From positions 1 to 63,599 of the forward strand of contig JARLIO010000032.1 of assembly GCA_031291675.1 (NCBI GenBank): a DNA stretch of 63,599 nucleotides, read 5' to 3'. The stretch comes from Azospirillaceae bacterium (GTDB lineage: Bacteria; Pseudomonadota; Alphaproteobacteria; Azospirillales; Azospirillaceae). Positions 20,356 through 29,774 of this stretch are shown here, in pieces. How positions within the stretch are numbered: the first letter of the stretch is position 1; the number at the start of each line of letters is the position of its first letter. The position numbers and the translations under genes are program-made. The notes beneath the pieces are model-generated. The model worked only from the letters and a program-made list of their open reading frames with translations, was not told where the DNA came from and made no database searches.

Positions 20356-20592
20356 CAGTATTTCCTCTCACCTCGACGTTGCAGGCGACGATACCATTAA
20401 TAAGTATATATACGCGACGCGAGCAATGAAAACACGATTAAGGGGAGCGTATGGCACGGCGGATCCGCGTCGCAATCCCGGCAAGACGATGAGCCTGAGT
20501 GCTTGCGCGACCGCAATTTGGCGGCTGGTGTTCATCGCGGCGACGACCGGGGTCACGTCGAGGGGTTGTCGCGGCAGGGCGTGGGGATTGCT

Positions 20593-21591
20593 TCAGTTCC
20601 CGAAGGCGGACGTCCGGGATTCGATGGTCAGTGTGACAGCGGTCTGGTTGAGCAGCATGAAGGCGATTTCACCGAATGTCATTGGTCCGGTCAGTCGGCC
20701 GAGGGTCCGGCCCTCCAAAGCCGCATAGACGTAGTTGAGAACGCAGTTGCAGGAGAAGGTGAAGGGTTCGCCGTCGGCATCGATGTGGCCGGCGAAGCTG
20801 CCTGCATAGTCATCAAGCGGCGCCGCTACCCGGTATTCGACGCGCGGGAAGACAGGGGCATAGAATTGGACGGTACCGGTTATGGTATCAACGCTGCGGA
20901 TGCTGACATTGATCATCGCGGCATTGTGGATCGCGACCAGGGGCAACCGGGTGTCAATCCCCAGATCCTCAACATACTGGGCGAAATCGGTCTCCCGGCC
21001 ATTGACGATCGCCGTTTTCGCGGAGAAGCCGGACGCCGGGAACGTAATGACGTCACCGTTACCCGGGACGAATAGGTTGATCAAACCGATCGATGCGGTT
21101 TGATCGTCAGGCAATTCGATATGCATCGCAAGTGCCTCGGTCGCGCTGCTCCGCCCGGTGCGACCGTCGATCACCAGAGGCGCGATGCGATCGACGTCCT
21201 CCAGGGCAACCCCGGTCACCCAACCGACCAGCGGGCGCACGAAGATTGACGGGAACCCGCTGACATTCTCGGCGAATGCGGTATGGACGGCGCTGAACCC
21301 TGGTAGCAGCAGAACCGTGAAACCATGGCCGGGATGGTCACAGGCCAGCGTCGACAGGCTGGCAAGATCGTAACCGCACACGATTGCCGGCATCGCCACC
21401 GGCAATTCGTTGACGAACAGGTGGTCGCTGCTTTTCAACCCGCCGTGATCGGTCATGAAATAGGGAATCGTCCCGCCGATCCAGTCTCCCCGGGGAAGTG
21501 CCTGCAGCGGCTCCGCGGCGCCCGCCACCAGCAGCCGCTTGCCTTGCCCGATCAATGCGGCGACGGTTGTGACGTCGAAAAATCCATTCAT
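20593..21591 (-). CDS. Conserved protein of unknown function between the two PAS paralogs
   Basis: Soluble protein of 332 aa that I do not recognise with confidence. It has no signal peptide or membrane helix. Visible features are a Gly-rich N-terminal stretch (GKRLLVAGAAEPLQALPRGDW), an IGGTIPYF motif, GHGFTVLLLPGFSAVH, and a C-terminal FTFSCNCVLNYVYAALEGRT with two closely spaced cysteines. The overall impression is a FIST-like sensory fold, but this is weak inference. I start at the ATG at 21591 with GAGG upstream; a frame to 21609 is possible. Its place between two PAS paralogs in the same direction suggests a shared signalling role. Confidence 0.75.
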   Translation of the reverse strand: MNGFFDVTTVAALIGQGKRLLVAGAAEPLQALPRGDWIGGTIPYFMTDHGGLKSSDHLFVNELPVAMPAIVCGYDLASLSTLACDHPGHGFTVLLLPGFSAVHTAFAENVSGFPSIFVRPLVGWVTGVALEDVDRIAPLVIDGRTGRSSATEALAMHIELPDDQTASIGLINLFVPGNGDVITFPASGFSAKTAIVNGRETDFAQYVEDLGIDTRLPLVAIHNAAMINVSIRSVDTITGTVQFYAPVFPRVEYRVAAPLDDYAGSFAGHIDADGEPFTFSCNCVLNYVYAALEGRTLGRLTGPMTFGEIAFMLLNQTAVTLTIESRTSAFGN

Positions 21592-21691
21592 GATGAAGCC
21601 CTCAGCCAAAATGGTTGAACCGCGATCCGGTCCCGGGTCGCCCGCGCCTCATCTCCTCGCGGACACGAGGTGGCAGAAGGGGGCGGGGCGA

Positions 21692-23617
21692 TCAGTCATA
21701 GGTGGTCGCGATCAACGATACGCCCGCTTTGGCAAACATCCCCGCCAGGGTCGGAGAGGCAACATCCTTGACGATCAGGCGACAGCGCTGGCCGGCAAGC
21801 GTCTTGAGCAGTTTTGCGGTATGGCCGGGCGAGCTGTCACCGAGAAACTTTGCGGGAATCGTCACCATCGCGGTCGATATCGGAAGGTTGGCGACGAACG
21901 CGGGATCGGTTGATGGCAGCTCGAAGGTGACCGCGCGGAACATTGAGGAGACCATCATCGTGACCTCAAGCAGGCGCGCGCGGGCGGTATTGCGGGACAG
22001 TTCACGAATTTCGATCACGAGTCGTTTCCGGCCGGGTTCGCCGATATTGCGGGCGACCTGGAGCCAATTCTCGCCCTGGCGGCGATTGGTCAAAGTCGCC
22101 AGACGAACCGGCAGCAGAATGAGTTCGCTTTTATCCTCCTCGACCTCGGCAAAAGCCCGCTCGGTGGCACCGGTCAACAGCAGCAATTCGGCATCGGGGA
22201 CGAATTCCCGATGGCCGAGCGCCACCAGTGTATTCAATTGCTTTTCCAGTTCGGTGGGCAAATGGGCGAAGGACAGTGGTGCCAGTTGGTTGCTATCGGT
22301 GCGGATGGCCCGGAACACGACGCGCGCCGAGGCGACGCAGCTCCGAATCGCCCGGATCGCTGTTTCTTCAATCCGCTTGCGGGTTATCGCAAGGCGTGTT
22401 TCCAACTGGCCGACGAAGTCGGCTTCGGTCCCCGTGTCATCGTCTTCGACGTCGATCTTGGCCGCGAAGCTGGACACCGCCGCATCATCGATTTCCGGAA
22501 GGTCGCCGACCAGGCGTTCGCTAATCTCGTCGGCGATGACACGTGCCTTGAATTGGGCCTCTTGCTCATTCAGTTGGGCGAAGCAGACCAGGAACCCGTC
22601 GTCGGCGGTCCGACGGAAAACATCGCCCGGGCCGAGATGTCGGCGCAGGATCTGTTCCGCGGCGGCGAAGGTCCGTTCGGCGATCGCCGGCCATCGCTCG
22701 GCGCTCGCCTTTCGCACCGCGGCCAGGCCAACGAGTTGCAGCTTGCCCGCGACGACCGATCCGCGCTGGTCGGTACCGTTCAGGGCCTTGCGAATCGCTT
22801 GCTGAAACGATGGATCAACAGCGTTTTCGCCCAGAGCGGCGTTCCCGTCATGGTGACGCATCATCATGACGCGGTATTGCTTGCCATCCGGTTGCGGGAT
22901 CGTGGTGACGGCGATCTCGCCAGCGCTGATATGGCCGTCGCGGTGGCGCAGCGGCACCGATAGCTGGGTTTTCTGTTCCAGTTCGGAATGTTTGCTCAAT
23001 GTCTGTATGATCGCCGCCCGCTGGGACGTCTCGAAAACGGTGGTGAGAGGTTTGCCGATCAGATCGAACACACTCCATCCAAATTGGCGGGTGACGGCGG
23101 TATTGATCATCACGAAATGGCCGCCATGGTCGATGACACCCAGGGCCTGGTCGATCACCCCGAAAATCGATGCCAGCAGGCGCTGGGTCGCCTCGCGCTC
23201 CACTTCGGCGCGCTTGCGCGCGGTGATGTCGCGCCCCATGCGGATGAAATGGCTGAGTTCACCGGATGGTGTGAAGGCCGCGGTCGTGGTGACCAACATC
23301 CAATAGAGCTTACCGTCCTTGGTGAGCGCCTGTCCTTCGGTCTCGAGCGGTCCTTTGGCGCGCGCGGCGGCCAACAGTTGATCGCGCAAGGCCGATCGCC
23401 GTTCCGGCGGATAAAGGACGTCCAGTCTCTGTCCGATCAGTTCGCCGACGAGATATCCGCTGACCCGCAACGCGGATTGATTGGCATACACGATCATCGC
23501 ATCGCCGCCGCTTTCAAATCTCCTGGCATCCAGGATGAGCACCGTATCGTTCGTCGATGCGATGAATGTCCGCAACAGGCTGGAAAACTGAGAGTCAGAA
23601 AACGACAAATCGAGCAT
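21692..23617 (-). CDS. Two-PAS-domain signalling protein with degenerate GGDEF/EAL-like C-terminus (paralog B)
   Basis: Paralog of the protein at 18415-20355, 641 aa, with the same order: PAS1 (ending [20 protein letters not shown]), PAS2, a degenerate GGDEF-like region ([18 protein letters not shown]), and a C-terminal region ending RLIVKDVASPTLAGMFAKAG. Many blocks are identical between the two, for example [20 protein letters not shown] and RKRIEETAI, so a tandem duplication is clear. The catalytic Gly-Gly of GGDEF is again absent. The first residues MLDLSFSD are shared, supporting the chosen start. It may bind a nucleotide or partner through an inactive cyclase fold. Confidence 0.86.
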   Translation of the reverse strand: MLDLSFSDSQFSSLLRTFIASTNDTVLILDARRFESGGDAMIVYANQSALRVSGYLVGELIGQRLDVLYPPERRSALRDQLLAAARAKGPLETEGQALTKDGKLYWMLVTTTAAFTPSGELSHFIRMGRDITARKRAEVEREATQRLLASIFGVIDQALGVIDHGGHFVMINTAVTRQFGWSVFDLIGKPLTTVFETSQRAAIIQTLSKHSELEQKTQLSVPLRHRDGHISAGEIAVTTIPQPDGKQYRVMMMRHHDGNAALGENAVDPSFQQAIRKALNGTDQRGSVVAGKLQLVGLAAVRKASAERWPAIAERTFAAAEQILRRHLGPGDVFRRTADDGFLVCFAQLNEQEAQFKARVIADEISERLVGDLPEIDDAAVSSFAAKIDVEDDDTGTEADFVGQLETRLAITRKRIEETAIRAIRSCVASARVVFRAIRTDSNQLAPLSFAHLPTELEKQLNTLVALGHREFVPDAELLLLTGATERAFAEVEEDKSELILLPVRLATLTNRRQGENWLQVARNIGEPGRKRLVIEIRELSRNTARARLLEVTMMVSSMFRAVTFELPSTDPAFVANLPISTAMVTIPAKFLGDSSPGHTAKLLKTLAGQRCRLIVKDVASPTLAGMFAKAGVSLIATTYD

Positions 23618-24071
23618 CAGTCCTTCCTCCCGCGCCGGCGGTACGACTTGTCCAGATTATCCTGAATCGTGAGGATCGGTGTGAACAATGAAAATAACAT
23701 GAAGTTACCCGATGGGTGAGGCTTTGATTTTGCGGCAATTAAATATTGTATGATTGAGAATGATATGTCGCCGCATCGGCGATCAAACGCAAGAAGGATG
23801 AAACAAGATTATTATTGCGGATAAGAAGTATTTTCATTAGTCCGGGTGAGAACAGAGATTCCAGGTTGATCCTCCGGCTGGCCCTGACGGGAACGCGGGG
23901 GGTGGACGCGGCGTCCCCTGCGACCGGCGCCCCCTGCGAACGGCGGCGGTTTGATCCGCGGCCGATTGGTCTTGCCACCCGGGTTTCCCGTGCTAACGTT
24001 GCGCGGTTCGCGAACCCGGGAACGGGATCCGCCGTGTTTTGTCATTTTGCGCAGGCGAGGTTCGGAAGATC
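23618..24071. other. Intergenic region upstream of nhaA, no gene seen
   Basis: About 450 bp between the divergent PAS paralog B and nhaA. The first ~200 bp are noticeably AT-rich, consistent with a promoter region. Frames here show no recognisable protein. I could not identify an RNA or operator. Confidence 0.35.
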
Positions 24072-25262
24072 GTGGCGTGGTCATGCCCCTTCGCGCGAAG
24101 GGTTCGCGCCGGGATTGCGCGTTTTTCCCGTCTCCAGACGGCCCCGGCGCTGGTGCTGATCCTGGCGACGCTGGTCGCCCTGGTATGGGTCAATTCGCCT
24201 TTGCGCTTCGTCTATGAGGCCCTCACCGAAACACCGGTTTCGGTCGGTGCCGGGATCATCATTGACGGGCGCACCGTGATCGACGACGTTCTGATGGTGT
24301 TGTTTTTCGTCGTGGCCGGCCTGGAGATCAAACGCGAGGTCCTGACCGGGACGTTGGCCGACCGTCGCGGCGCGGCGCTGCCGGTGCTCGCGGCGCTGGG
24401 CGGCATGGTGGTGCCGGCGCTGGTCTATCTTGCGACCTGTGGCACGCACCCCGATCTGATCGCGGGATGGGCGATCCCGGCGGCAACCGACATTGCCTTT
24501 GCTGTCGGGGTCCTGACCCTGGTCGCTCCGGGGCTGCCGCCTGGCTTGCGCAGCTTTTTGCTGGCCTTGGCGATCATCGATGATCTGGGCGCAATCGTGA
24601 TCATCGCGGTGGCCTATTCCGGGCCGATCGCGCTGCTGCCGCTGGCGCTTGCGGTCGGTCTTCTGGTCGCGGCCCTGATCTGCAACAAGGCCGGGGTGCG
24701 CCGGCTGCCGGTCTATCTGGCGATTGGCGCCGGGATGTGGTTGTGCGTCGTGATGTCGGGGGTGCATGCCACGGTTGCCGGCGTCGCGCTGGCGCTGGTC
24801 GTGCCATCGGGTGGCCCTGCGGCGCCGGCGGGCCGGCTCGAGCACGCCTTGTTGCCTTGGGTTGCCTTTGGGGTGCTGCCGGTGTTCGCGCTGGCCAATG
24901 CCGGGATCCCGTTGCATGGCTTATCGGTGGCGGCCCTGGTCGCGCCCTTGCCGCTGGCGATTGCGCTGGGGTTGGGGCTGGGCAAACCAGTGGGTGTGCT
25001 GGCAGCGTCGACGTTGGCGATCCGGCTGGGCGTGGGCCGGCGTCCCGATGGTGTCTCGCCGCTGCAATTTTTCGGGGTGGCGTTGTTGACAGGAATTGGC
25101 TTTACCATGAGCCTGTTCATCGGCGATCTTGCCTTCGATGGTTCGGCTCGTGCCCACGCCGTCCGCCTCGGTGTTATCAGTGGATCGCTGATGTCCGCGC
25201 TGCTCGGCTCCCTGGTGCTGCTGTGGGGATCGATCCGGCGGACACCGGTGGTCCGGGGCTGA
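24072..25262 (+). CDS. nhaA: Na+/H+ antiporter NhaA
   Basis: Electrogenic sodium/proton antiporter for pH and sodium homeostasis; 396 aa, about 12 transmembrane helices. PAATDIAFAVGVLTL is the TM4 unwound region, and AIIDDLGAIVIIAVAYS holds the two adjacent Asp residues required for ion exchange. FFVVAGLEIKREVLTGTL and GIGFTMSLFIGDLAF are further NhaA hallmarks. I take the GTG at 24072, where GGAAG lies 5 nt upstream; an in-frame TTG at 24039 is the alternative. No nhaR-like regulator is adjacent. Confidence 0.95.
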   Translation: MAWSCPFARRVRAGIARFSRLQTAPALVLILATLVALVWVNSPLRFVYEALTETPVSVGAGIIIDGRTVIDDVLMVLFFVVAGLEIKREVLTGTLADRRGAALPVLAALGGMVVPALVYLATCGTHPDLIAGWAIPAATDIAFAVGVLTLVAPGLPPGLRSFLLALAIIDDLGAIVIIAVAYSGPIALLPLALAVGLLVAALICNKAGVRRLPVYLAIGAGMWLCVVMSGVHATVAGVALALVVPSGGPAAPAGRLEHALLPWVAFGVLPVFALANAGIPLHGLSVAALVAPLPLAIALGLGLGKPVGVLAASTLAIRLGVGRRPDGVSPLQFFGVALLTGIGFTMSLFIGDLAFDGSARAHAVRLGVISGSLMSALLGSLVLLWGSIRRTPVVRG

Positions 25263-25591
25263 ACACCGCCGGCGAGAGCGGGGCGCGGCAGGGCGGCTTC
25301 GGGCCCGGTGGATCATCGGGGAAAGGGAAAAAGGCGTATGCGCGTCGTGATTTGCGATCCCGGCTTCAAGGGGGACGGCGCTCATCATCTTTGCCGCAAT
25401 CGAGCGTTGGTTCGGTGCGTTGCACCGCGCCCTTGATCCCGCGTTGGGTGCTGCCAATCCTCGACGCGCTCCGCGGTCAATGGCGGGCCCGGGTCGTGGC
25501 GGCAACGAAGGGCGACGTCTCTCGGTTGGCAACGAACATTGTTTTTGCAAGGTGCGGCTATCGCTGGCCGCCTCAATAGAGGAACGGGTGA
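25263..25591. other. Intergenic region upstream of gmd containing an eroded ORF
   Basis: About 330 bp. Apart from the 32-codon frame listed separately, all three forward frames show short protein-like stretches that change frame, suggesting decayed coding sequence. No terminator or RNA is evident. Confidence 0.4.
25338..25436 (+). pseudogene. Short ORF, possible N-terminal remnant of a glycosyltransferase-like gene
   Basis: A 32-codon frame starts with MRVVICDPGFKGDGAHHL and NRALV before a TGA. The order of a short strand, DPG, a Gly stretch, HH and NRAL is reminiscent of the N-termini of some sugar-nucleotide glycosyltransferases, and the next gene makes GDP-4-keto-6-deoxymannose. In another frame downstream, PILDALRGQWRARVVAATK looks protein-like. 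I read this as a possibly eroded glycosyltransferase. A functional micropeptide or chance frame cannot be excluded. Confidence 0.3.
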
Positions 25592-26662
25592 ATGACGCAG
25601 AAAGTGGCTTTGATAACCGGTATTACGGGACAGGACGGTGCTTATCTGGCCGAGCTTTTGTTAAACAAGGGATATATCGTTCATGGCGTCAAACGCCGGT
25701 CATCGTCGTTCAACAGCGCCCGGATCGATCATCTCTACAAGGATTTGCACGAGGCTGACAACCGTCTGCTGCTGCATTACGGCGACCTGACCGATGCCAC
25801 CAATCTGATCCGCATCGTCGAAGAGGCGCAGCCGACAGAAATCTACAATCTCGCGGCCCAGAGCCACGTCCAGGTCAGCTTCGAAACCCCGGAATATACC
25901 GCCAATGCCGATGGCATCGGGACGCTGCGGTTGCTGGAGGCAATCCGGATCCTGCGCATGGCGGATCGCGTGCGGTTCTACCAGGCATCGACCTCGGAAT
26001 TGTATGGCAAGGTTCAGGAAACGCCGCAGCGCGAAACCACGCCCTTCTATCCGCGCAGCCCCTATGCCGCCGCCAAGCTGTACGCCTATTGGATCACGAT
26101 CAATTATCGTGAGGCCTACGGAATGCACGCGTCGAACGGGATTCTGTTCAATCACGAAGGACCGACGCGCGGCGAGACCTTTGTAACCCGCAAGATTACC
26201 CGTGCCGTCGCGGCGATTGAATTGGGACGCCAGAAGAGCTTGTATCTCGGCAATATCGATGCCAAGCGCGATTGGGGCCATGCCCGCGACTTTGTCGAGG
26301 GCATGTGGCGGATCCTGCAGCAGGATCGTCCCGACGACTATGTTCTGGCCACCGGCGAGACCCATTCGGTGCGCGAATTCGTCGAATTGGCCTTTGGCCA
26401 TATCGGGCGCACGATCCTGTGGCAGGGCAGTGGTGTCGACGAGAAGGGGATCGACTCGCGGACCGGTGCGGTTCTGGTCGAAATTGATCCGCGTTATTTC
26501 CGGCCTACCGAGGTCGATCTGCTGCTGGGCGATCCCAGCAAGGCTCACCGCGTCCTGGGCTGGCACCACCAGACGACTTTCGGCCAGATGGTCCGCGAGA
26601 TGGTCAACAGCGATCTGGCATTGGTCGAGAGCGAAATCAAGCGCCACAGCTTCGTGGATTGA
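25592..26662 (+). CDS. gmd: GDP-mannose 4,6-dehydratase
   Basis: Converts GDP-D-mannose to GDP-4-keto-6-deoxy-D-mannose, the precursor of GDP-fucose, rhamnose or perosamine for surface polysaccharides; 356 aa, extended SDR family. The Rossmann motif is [12 protein letters not shown] at the N-terminus. VKRRSSSFN is the GMD-type NADP-binding loop, and [15 protein letters not shown] carries the catalytic Tyr and Lys. [20 protein letters not shown] is a Gmd signature. It stands alone; no fcl or glycosyltransferase follows, so partner genes are elsewhere or lost. Confidence 0.97.
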   Translation: MTQKVALITGITGQDGAYLAELLLNKGYIVHGVKRRSSSFNSARIDHLYKDLHEADNRLLLHYGDLTDATNLIRIVEEAQPTEIYNLAAQSHVQVSFETPEYTANADGIGTLRLLEAIRILRMADRVRFYQASTSELYGKVQETPQRETTPFYPRSPYAAAKLYAYWITINYREAYGMHASNGILFNHEGPTRGETFVTRKITRAVAAIELGRQKSLYLGNIDAKRDWGHARDFVEGMWRILQQDRPDDYVLATGETHSVREFVELAFGHIGRTILWQGSGVDEKGIDSRTGAVLVEIDPRYFRPTEVDLLLGDPSKAHRVLGWHHQTTFGQMVREMVNSDLALVESEIKRHSFVD

Positions 26663-26818
26663 TCCCCGGCCCGCCGGTCGCGCTTCCGCGCATTCCCCGC
26701 CTGGACCCGGGGGACCCGCGCGGGTGTTGGTGCTTCGGCGCGCGGGCTGCTCTATAATGGCTCGCCAAAGCGCTTCGCGCGATAACGCGTCGAACGCAGC
26801 CGGGAGGATCGTGCCACC

Positions 26819-27670
26819 ATGTTGAAAGACATCCTGGTCATCGTCGATAGTGGACCGCGCGCGCCCGCGCTGGATCTGGCGATGGCGTTGGCCGCGCAAC
26901 ATGAGGCCCAGGTCACCGGTCTGTTCGTCACCGCCCCGGTGCGCTTGCCCCCGCATCTTGATGCCCGGGTGCGCGCGGAGGTTGGCCGGGTTGAGGCGGC
27001 GGTGACGCGGGACGGCGCCGCGGCCGTCGAGGCGCGGTTTCGCGACGCGGCGCGCGGCGTGATCGCGGATGACCGGATCGAATGGTACGTTGTCACCGGC
27101 GATCCCGACGAGGTCGGGGCAGATCTGGCACGCTGCGCGGATCTCGTCATGATCGGTCAGATCGCGCCCGACCAGTTCCTGGCATTCCCGCCGGTGCATC
27201 CAGAGACGGTGTTGTTTGCCGGGGGGCGGCCGGTTCTGATGGTGCCCTATGCCGGCGCGGCATCGGGTCATCGGGTGCCGCCGGCGACGGTGATGATCGC
27301 CTGGAATGGGTCGAGTGCCGCCGCGCGCGCGGTCGGTGACGCCGTGCCGATCCTGAGACGGGCGAACAAAGTCATTGTTCTGTCGGTCAATCCGCCGTTT
27401 CGCGCGCGGCTCGATGCTGCCGCCGCCGCGGTGCCGGGGGCCGATCTGGTGCGCCATTTGTCGCGCCATGGCATTCGGGCCAAGGCCCATCACGTCAATG
27501 TCGGCGACATCGAGCCCGGCGATATTCTGTTGAATCAGGCGGCCGATCTTGGGGTTGATCTGATCGTGATGGGGGCATATGGCCGGTCGCGTCTGCGCGA
27601 ACTGGTGCTGGGTGGAACGACACGGCATATCCTGCGTCATATGACCGTGCCGGTTCTGTTGTCGCATTGA
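26819..27670 (+). CDS. Universal stress protein, tandem UspA domains
   Basis: Cytosolic stress protein, 283 aa, with two UspA-type domains. The first (LKDILVIVDSGP to about residue 140) is divergent and lacks a clear ATP motif. The second starts at VMIAWNGSSAAARAV and ends with MGAYGRSRLRELVLGGTTR, matching the G-2x-G-9x-G-(S/T) nucleotide-binding pattern. This resembles alphaproteobacterial UspE-like tandem proteins. The specific role is unknown. A 35-bp tandem repeat begins inside its stop codon. Confidence 0.92.
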   Translation: MLKDILVIVDSGPRAPALDLAMALAAQHEAQVTGLFVTAPVRLPPHLDARVRAEVGRVEAAVTRDGAAAVEARFRDAARGVIADDRIEWYVVTGDPDEVGADLARCADLVMIGQIAPDQFLAFPPVHPETVLFAGGRPVLMVPYAGAASGHRVPPATVMIAWNGSSAAARAVGDAVPILRRANKVIVLSVNPPFRARLDAAAAAVPGADLVRHLSRHGIRAKAHHVNVGDIEPGDILLNQAADLGVDLIVMGAYGRSRLRELVLGGTTRHILRHMTVPVLLSH

Positions 27671-27766
27671 CGCAGCCGCGGCGCGGGCGCGTCTTGTTCT
27701 GGCGACGCAGCCGCGGCGCGGGCGCGTCTTGTTTATGCGACGCAGCCGCGGCGCGGGCGCGTGTCG
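27669..27766. repeat. 35-bp tandem repeat, three copies
   Basis: Units start at 27669, 27704 and 27739. Each opens with GACGCAGCCGCGGCGCGGGC, followed by a GCGTCTTGTTNNGGC-like tail, and the third is truncated. The first unit begins within the TGA of the usp gene. The GC-rich core is self-complementary in part (CCGCGG), so the array may affect the 3' end of the usp transcript. Confidence 0.85.
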
Positions 27767-27853
27767 GGAAGAGCGTGCCAAGGGCAGGGGGGCTGCGCTA
27801 CAGTGCGCGGCGCCGATGTGAAGGGGCCGAAGCAACAGGAAGTCTACGACCAA

Positions 27854-28477
27854 ATGGCTATCAAGGATTACAGCATCGATTGTGGGGCTGTTGCCGACCT
27901 GACAGCGACCCGGGCCTGCGCGCCACGGCGGGGCTTGACGCCGGCCGGTGGCGCGGCGGGTTTTGCCACGCGCTGGAGGCTCTTGGCGCTGTGCGCGGTG
28001 CTCACGCTCGGCATTGCCGGCTGCGGTGATGTTGCCGCGCTGCTGGCCGGTGATCCGCTGCCCCAGGAAGGGGTAACCGCCCCGGGTTATCGACCGGGAA
28101 TCGACGGCGTCCTCGAATGGTCGGGGTCCAACAGCACCGTCCAGGTCCACCTCACCGAGGTGGCCCGGCAACAGGATGAATGGCAACAAATCTGGGCCCA
28201 TGTCGGCAAGCCGGCGCCGGGGCCGTTGCCCAGCGGTTGGACGGCGATTGCCGTATTCGTTGGTACCCGGTCGACGCCGGGTGCCGCGGTCCGCATCAGC
28301 AACATCGATTCCGGTGACGTGCTGTCGTTCGGTGAATCGCTGAAGGTTTATTATGCCGAATCGTCAGCGCCGGTCGATCCCAATGCCAAAACACCGGCGA
28401 CGCAGTTGAGCACCCCCTATATCGTCAAATTGATCAAGGCCTATTCGCCCCGGATCGATGTTCTGCGTCAGGAATAG
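27854..28477 (+). CDS. Lipoprotein with PrcB C-terminal-like domain
   Basis: Predicted lipoprotein of 207 aa. An atypically long N-terminal cytosolic segment (~45 residues) precedes the hydrophobic RWLLALCAVLTLG-like stretch and the lipobox GIAGC. The mature part has DEWQQIWAHVG, then AIAVFVGTRSTPGAAVRI, and ends TPYIVKLIKAYSP. The G-x-R/T-x-G-[AY]-x-[IV] strand and closing P-Y-x-[IV]-[VK] pattern are those of the PrcB C-terminal domain, a possible protease partner. I infer membership by pattern only. AGGAAG precedes the ATG at 27854; a longer frame to 27761 would run into the tandem repeat. Confidence 0.7.
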   Translation: MAIKDYSIDCGAVADLTATRACAPRRGLTPAGGAAGFATRWRLLALCAVLTLGIAGCGDVAALLAGDPLPQEGVTAPGYRPGIDGVLEWSGSNSTVQVHLTEVARQQDEWQQIWAHVGKPAPGPLPSGWTAIAVFVGTRSTPGAAVRISNIDSGDVLSFGESLKVYYAESSAPVDPNAKTPATQLSTPYIVKLIKAYSPRIDVLRQE

Positions 28478-28560
28478 GGGATGCCTGCGGTCGGTTGAGG
28501 CTTGACCGGAGCCGCCGGTGGTGGTGAGCATGCCGGAACTATTTCGAACGGGAGCGTGTC

Positions 28561-29091
28561 ATGATCAGGGTTGTCCGCGGCGTATTTGCGGCCGGGAATT
28601 TTCTGGCGGGAATTATCTTTGTGGTCTTGCTGGCCTGGCAGGCGCCGGCACACGCTGATACCTCCGAGCGCATCGGTGATTGGACGAAATTGTGCCAGAG
28701 CGGCAGCACCGACCCGAGGGCCTGTGTGCTGACCCAGAAGATCCAGTCGTTGGATACCAAGGATCCGGTGCTCGCCGTCGGGGTCTATTATCCTCGGGGC
28801 CGTGATGTCGCCGAGATGGAGTTTCACCTTCCGGCCCAGGTGGTGCTTGAGAAACCACTGCAAATGAAGGTTGATAACCACGACGCGATGGATTTGACGA
28901 TCAACGAGTGCAAACCGGGCTTCTGCGTGGCCGCGGCGGCGCTCGACCCGCCGGTGATCACGCTGCTGACGGGCGGCAAGGCCGCGGTCATCAGCTTCGT
29001 CCTCCCGAGCGGCGAGCGCATGGGTGTGACCGTGTCCCTCAAGGGCTTCGGTCAGGCATTTCGTGGTCTGTCCAAGGCTTCGCGTGGCTGA
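28561..29091 (+). CDS. Invasion-associated locus B (IalB) family protein
   Basis: Secreted or periplasmic IalB-family protein, 176 aa. An N-terminal hydrophobic signal region is cut after APAHA near residue 32. The mature protein opens with IGDWTKLCQ, the family's GDW..xC hallmark, and has paired Cys residues at CQ, RAC, NECKPGFC, plausible for disulfides. In Bartonella IalB aids erythrocyte entry, but the family is common in free-living alphaproteobacteria and its general role is unknown. It lies 83 bp after the lipoprotein gene in the same direction. Confidence 0.85.
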   Translation: MIRVVRGVFAAGNFLAGIIFVVLLAWQAPAHADTSERIGDWTKLCQSGSTDPRACVLTQKIQSLDTKDPVLAVGVYYPRGRDVAEMEFHLPAQVVLEKPLQMKVDNHDAMDLTINECKPGFCVAAAALDPPVITLLTGGKAAVISFVLPSGERMGVTVSLKGFGQAFRGLSKASRG

Positions 29092-29170
29092 GGGCTTTGA
29101 GCCGGTGATGGTTGTCCGCCGACGGGCGACCCGCACCGGGCCCAGGGCTTGGGCTCAGGTCAGCGGCCGA

Positions 29171-29434
29171 TCAACGATCATCCCATTCCGGTTCGTCGGC
29201 GCGCAGCAACTCGACCAGCCGGGCGACTCGGCCACTTTGTGACCGGCCGAGATCACCGCCCAGATAGTCGTCAGACCCCAGCCAAGTGCGGGCTTCCATC
29301 AACTCCCGAGGCGAGGCCCCGGTGGCAATGATCGTCGCGACCCTCATGTCTTCGAGGCGACCGCAGATCTGAAACACCTTCTCGCGTGTCAGCCTTTCGG
29401 TACCGTTTGGCAACCCCGTGGCAGCCTGGACCAT
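29171..29434 (-). CDS. Small conserved hypothetical protein
   Basis: Soluble, helix-rich protein of 87 aa that I do not recognise. After TREKVFQICGRLEDMRVATII comes ASPRELMEARTWLGSDDYL and an acidic/basic C-terminus ending EWDDR. Such short proteins with alternating charge occur as unnamed conserved genes in Rhodospirillales. The ATG at 29434 is supported by GGGAGAGG upstream. It is convergent with the IalB gene and divergent from the acetyltransferase gene. Confidence 0.65.
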   Translation of the reverse strand: MVQAATGLPNGTERLTREKVFQICGRLEDMRVATIIATGASPRELMEARTWLGSDDYLGGDLGRSQSGRVARLVELLRADEPEWDDR

Positions 29435-29774
29435 GACCCGCCTCTCCCGGTTGATTTGATGCCGCACGCCGTTTGATGGCGCTGTGGCAAACGCTGCGCG
29501 ACCGCGGGCTTGGCGAGGACGGCTGTGGCGCTGTTGGGCCGGTCATCCAGGGTGACGATCGACCGTCGACGTCGCCCCCCTCCACGCCGATAAGCCCGTT
29601 TCGCTGGCACCGGCCCGGGCGGAAATGTGCCCCGGGGCCGGCACTGCCGGAGATGGCCGGTGAGCGGGATCAATGCAAGACCCGGCCGCGATATTCTTTC
29701 GTTCTGGGATCCGGATGCCGTTGGCGGGCGACCGGATGGTTTGGGTGGGATCTGCAGGGGTCAGGATTTGCGCG

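Noticed and set aside
25700-28201. 833-codon open frame on the minus strand
   Set aside because: It is antisense to gmd, the universal stress gene and part of the lipoprotein gene. Its product is Arg/Gly/Ala/His filler without domain pattern, as expected from a high-GC shadow frame.
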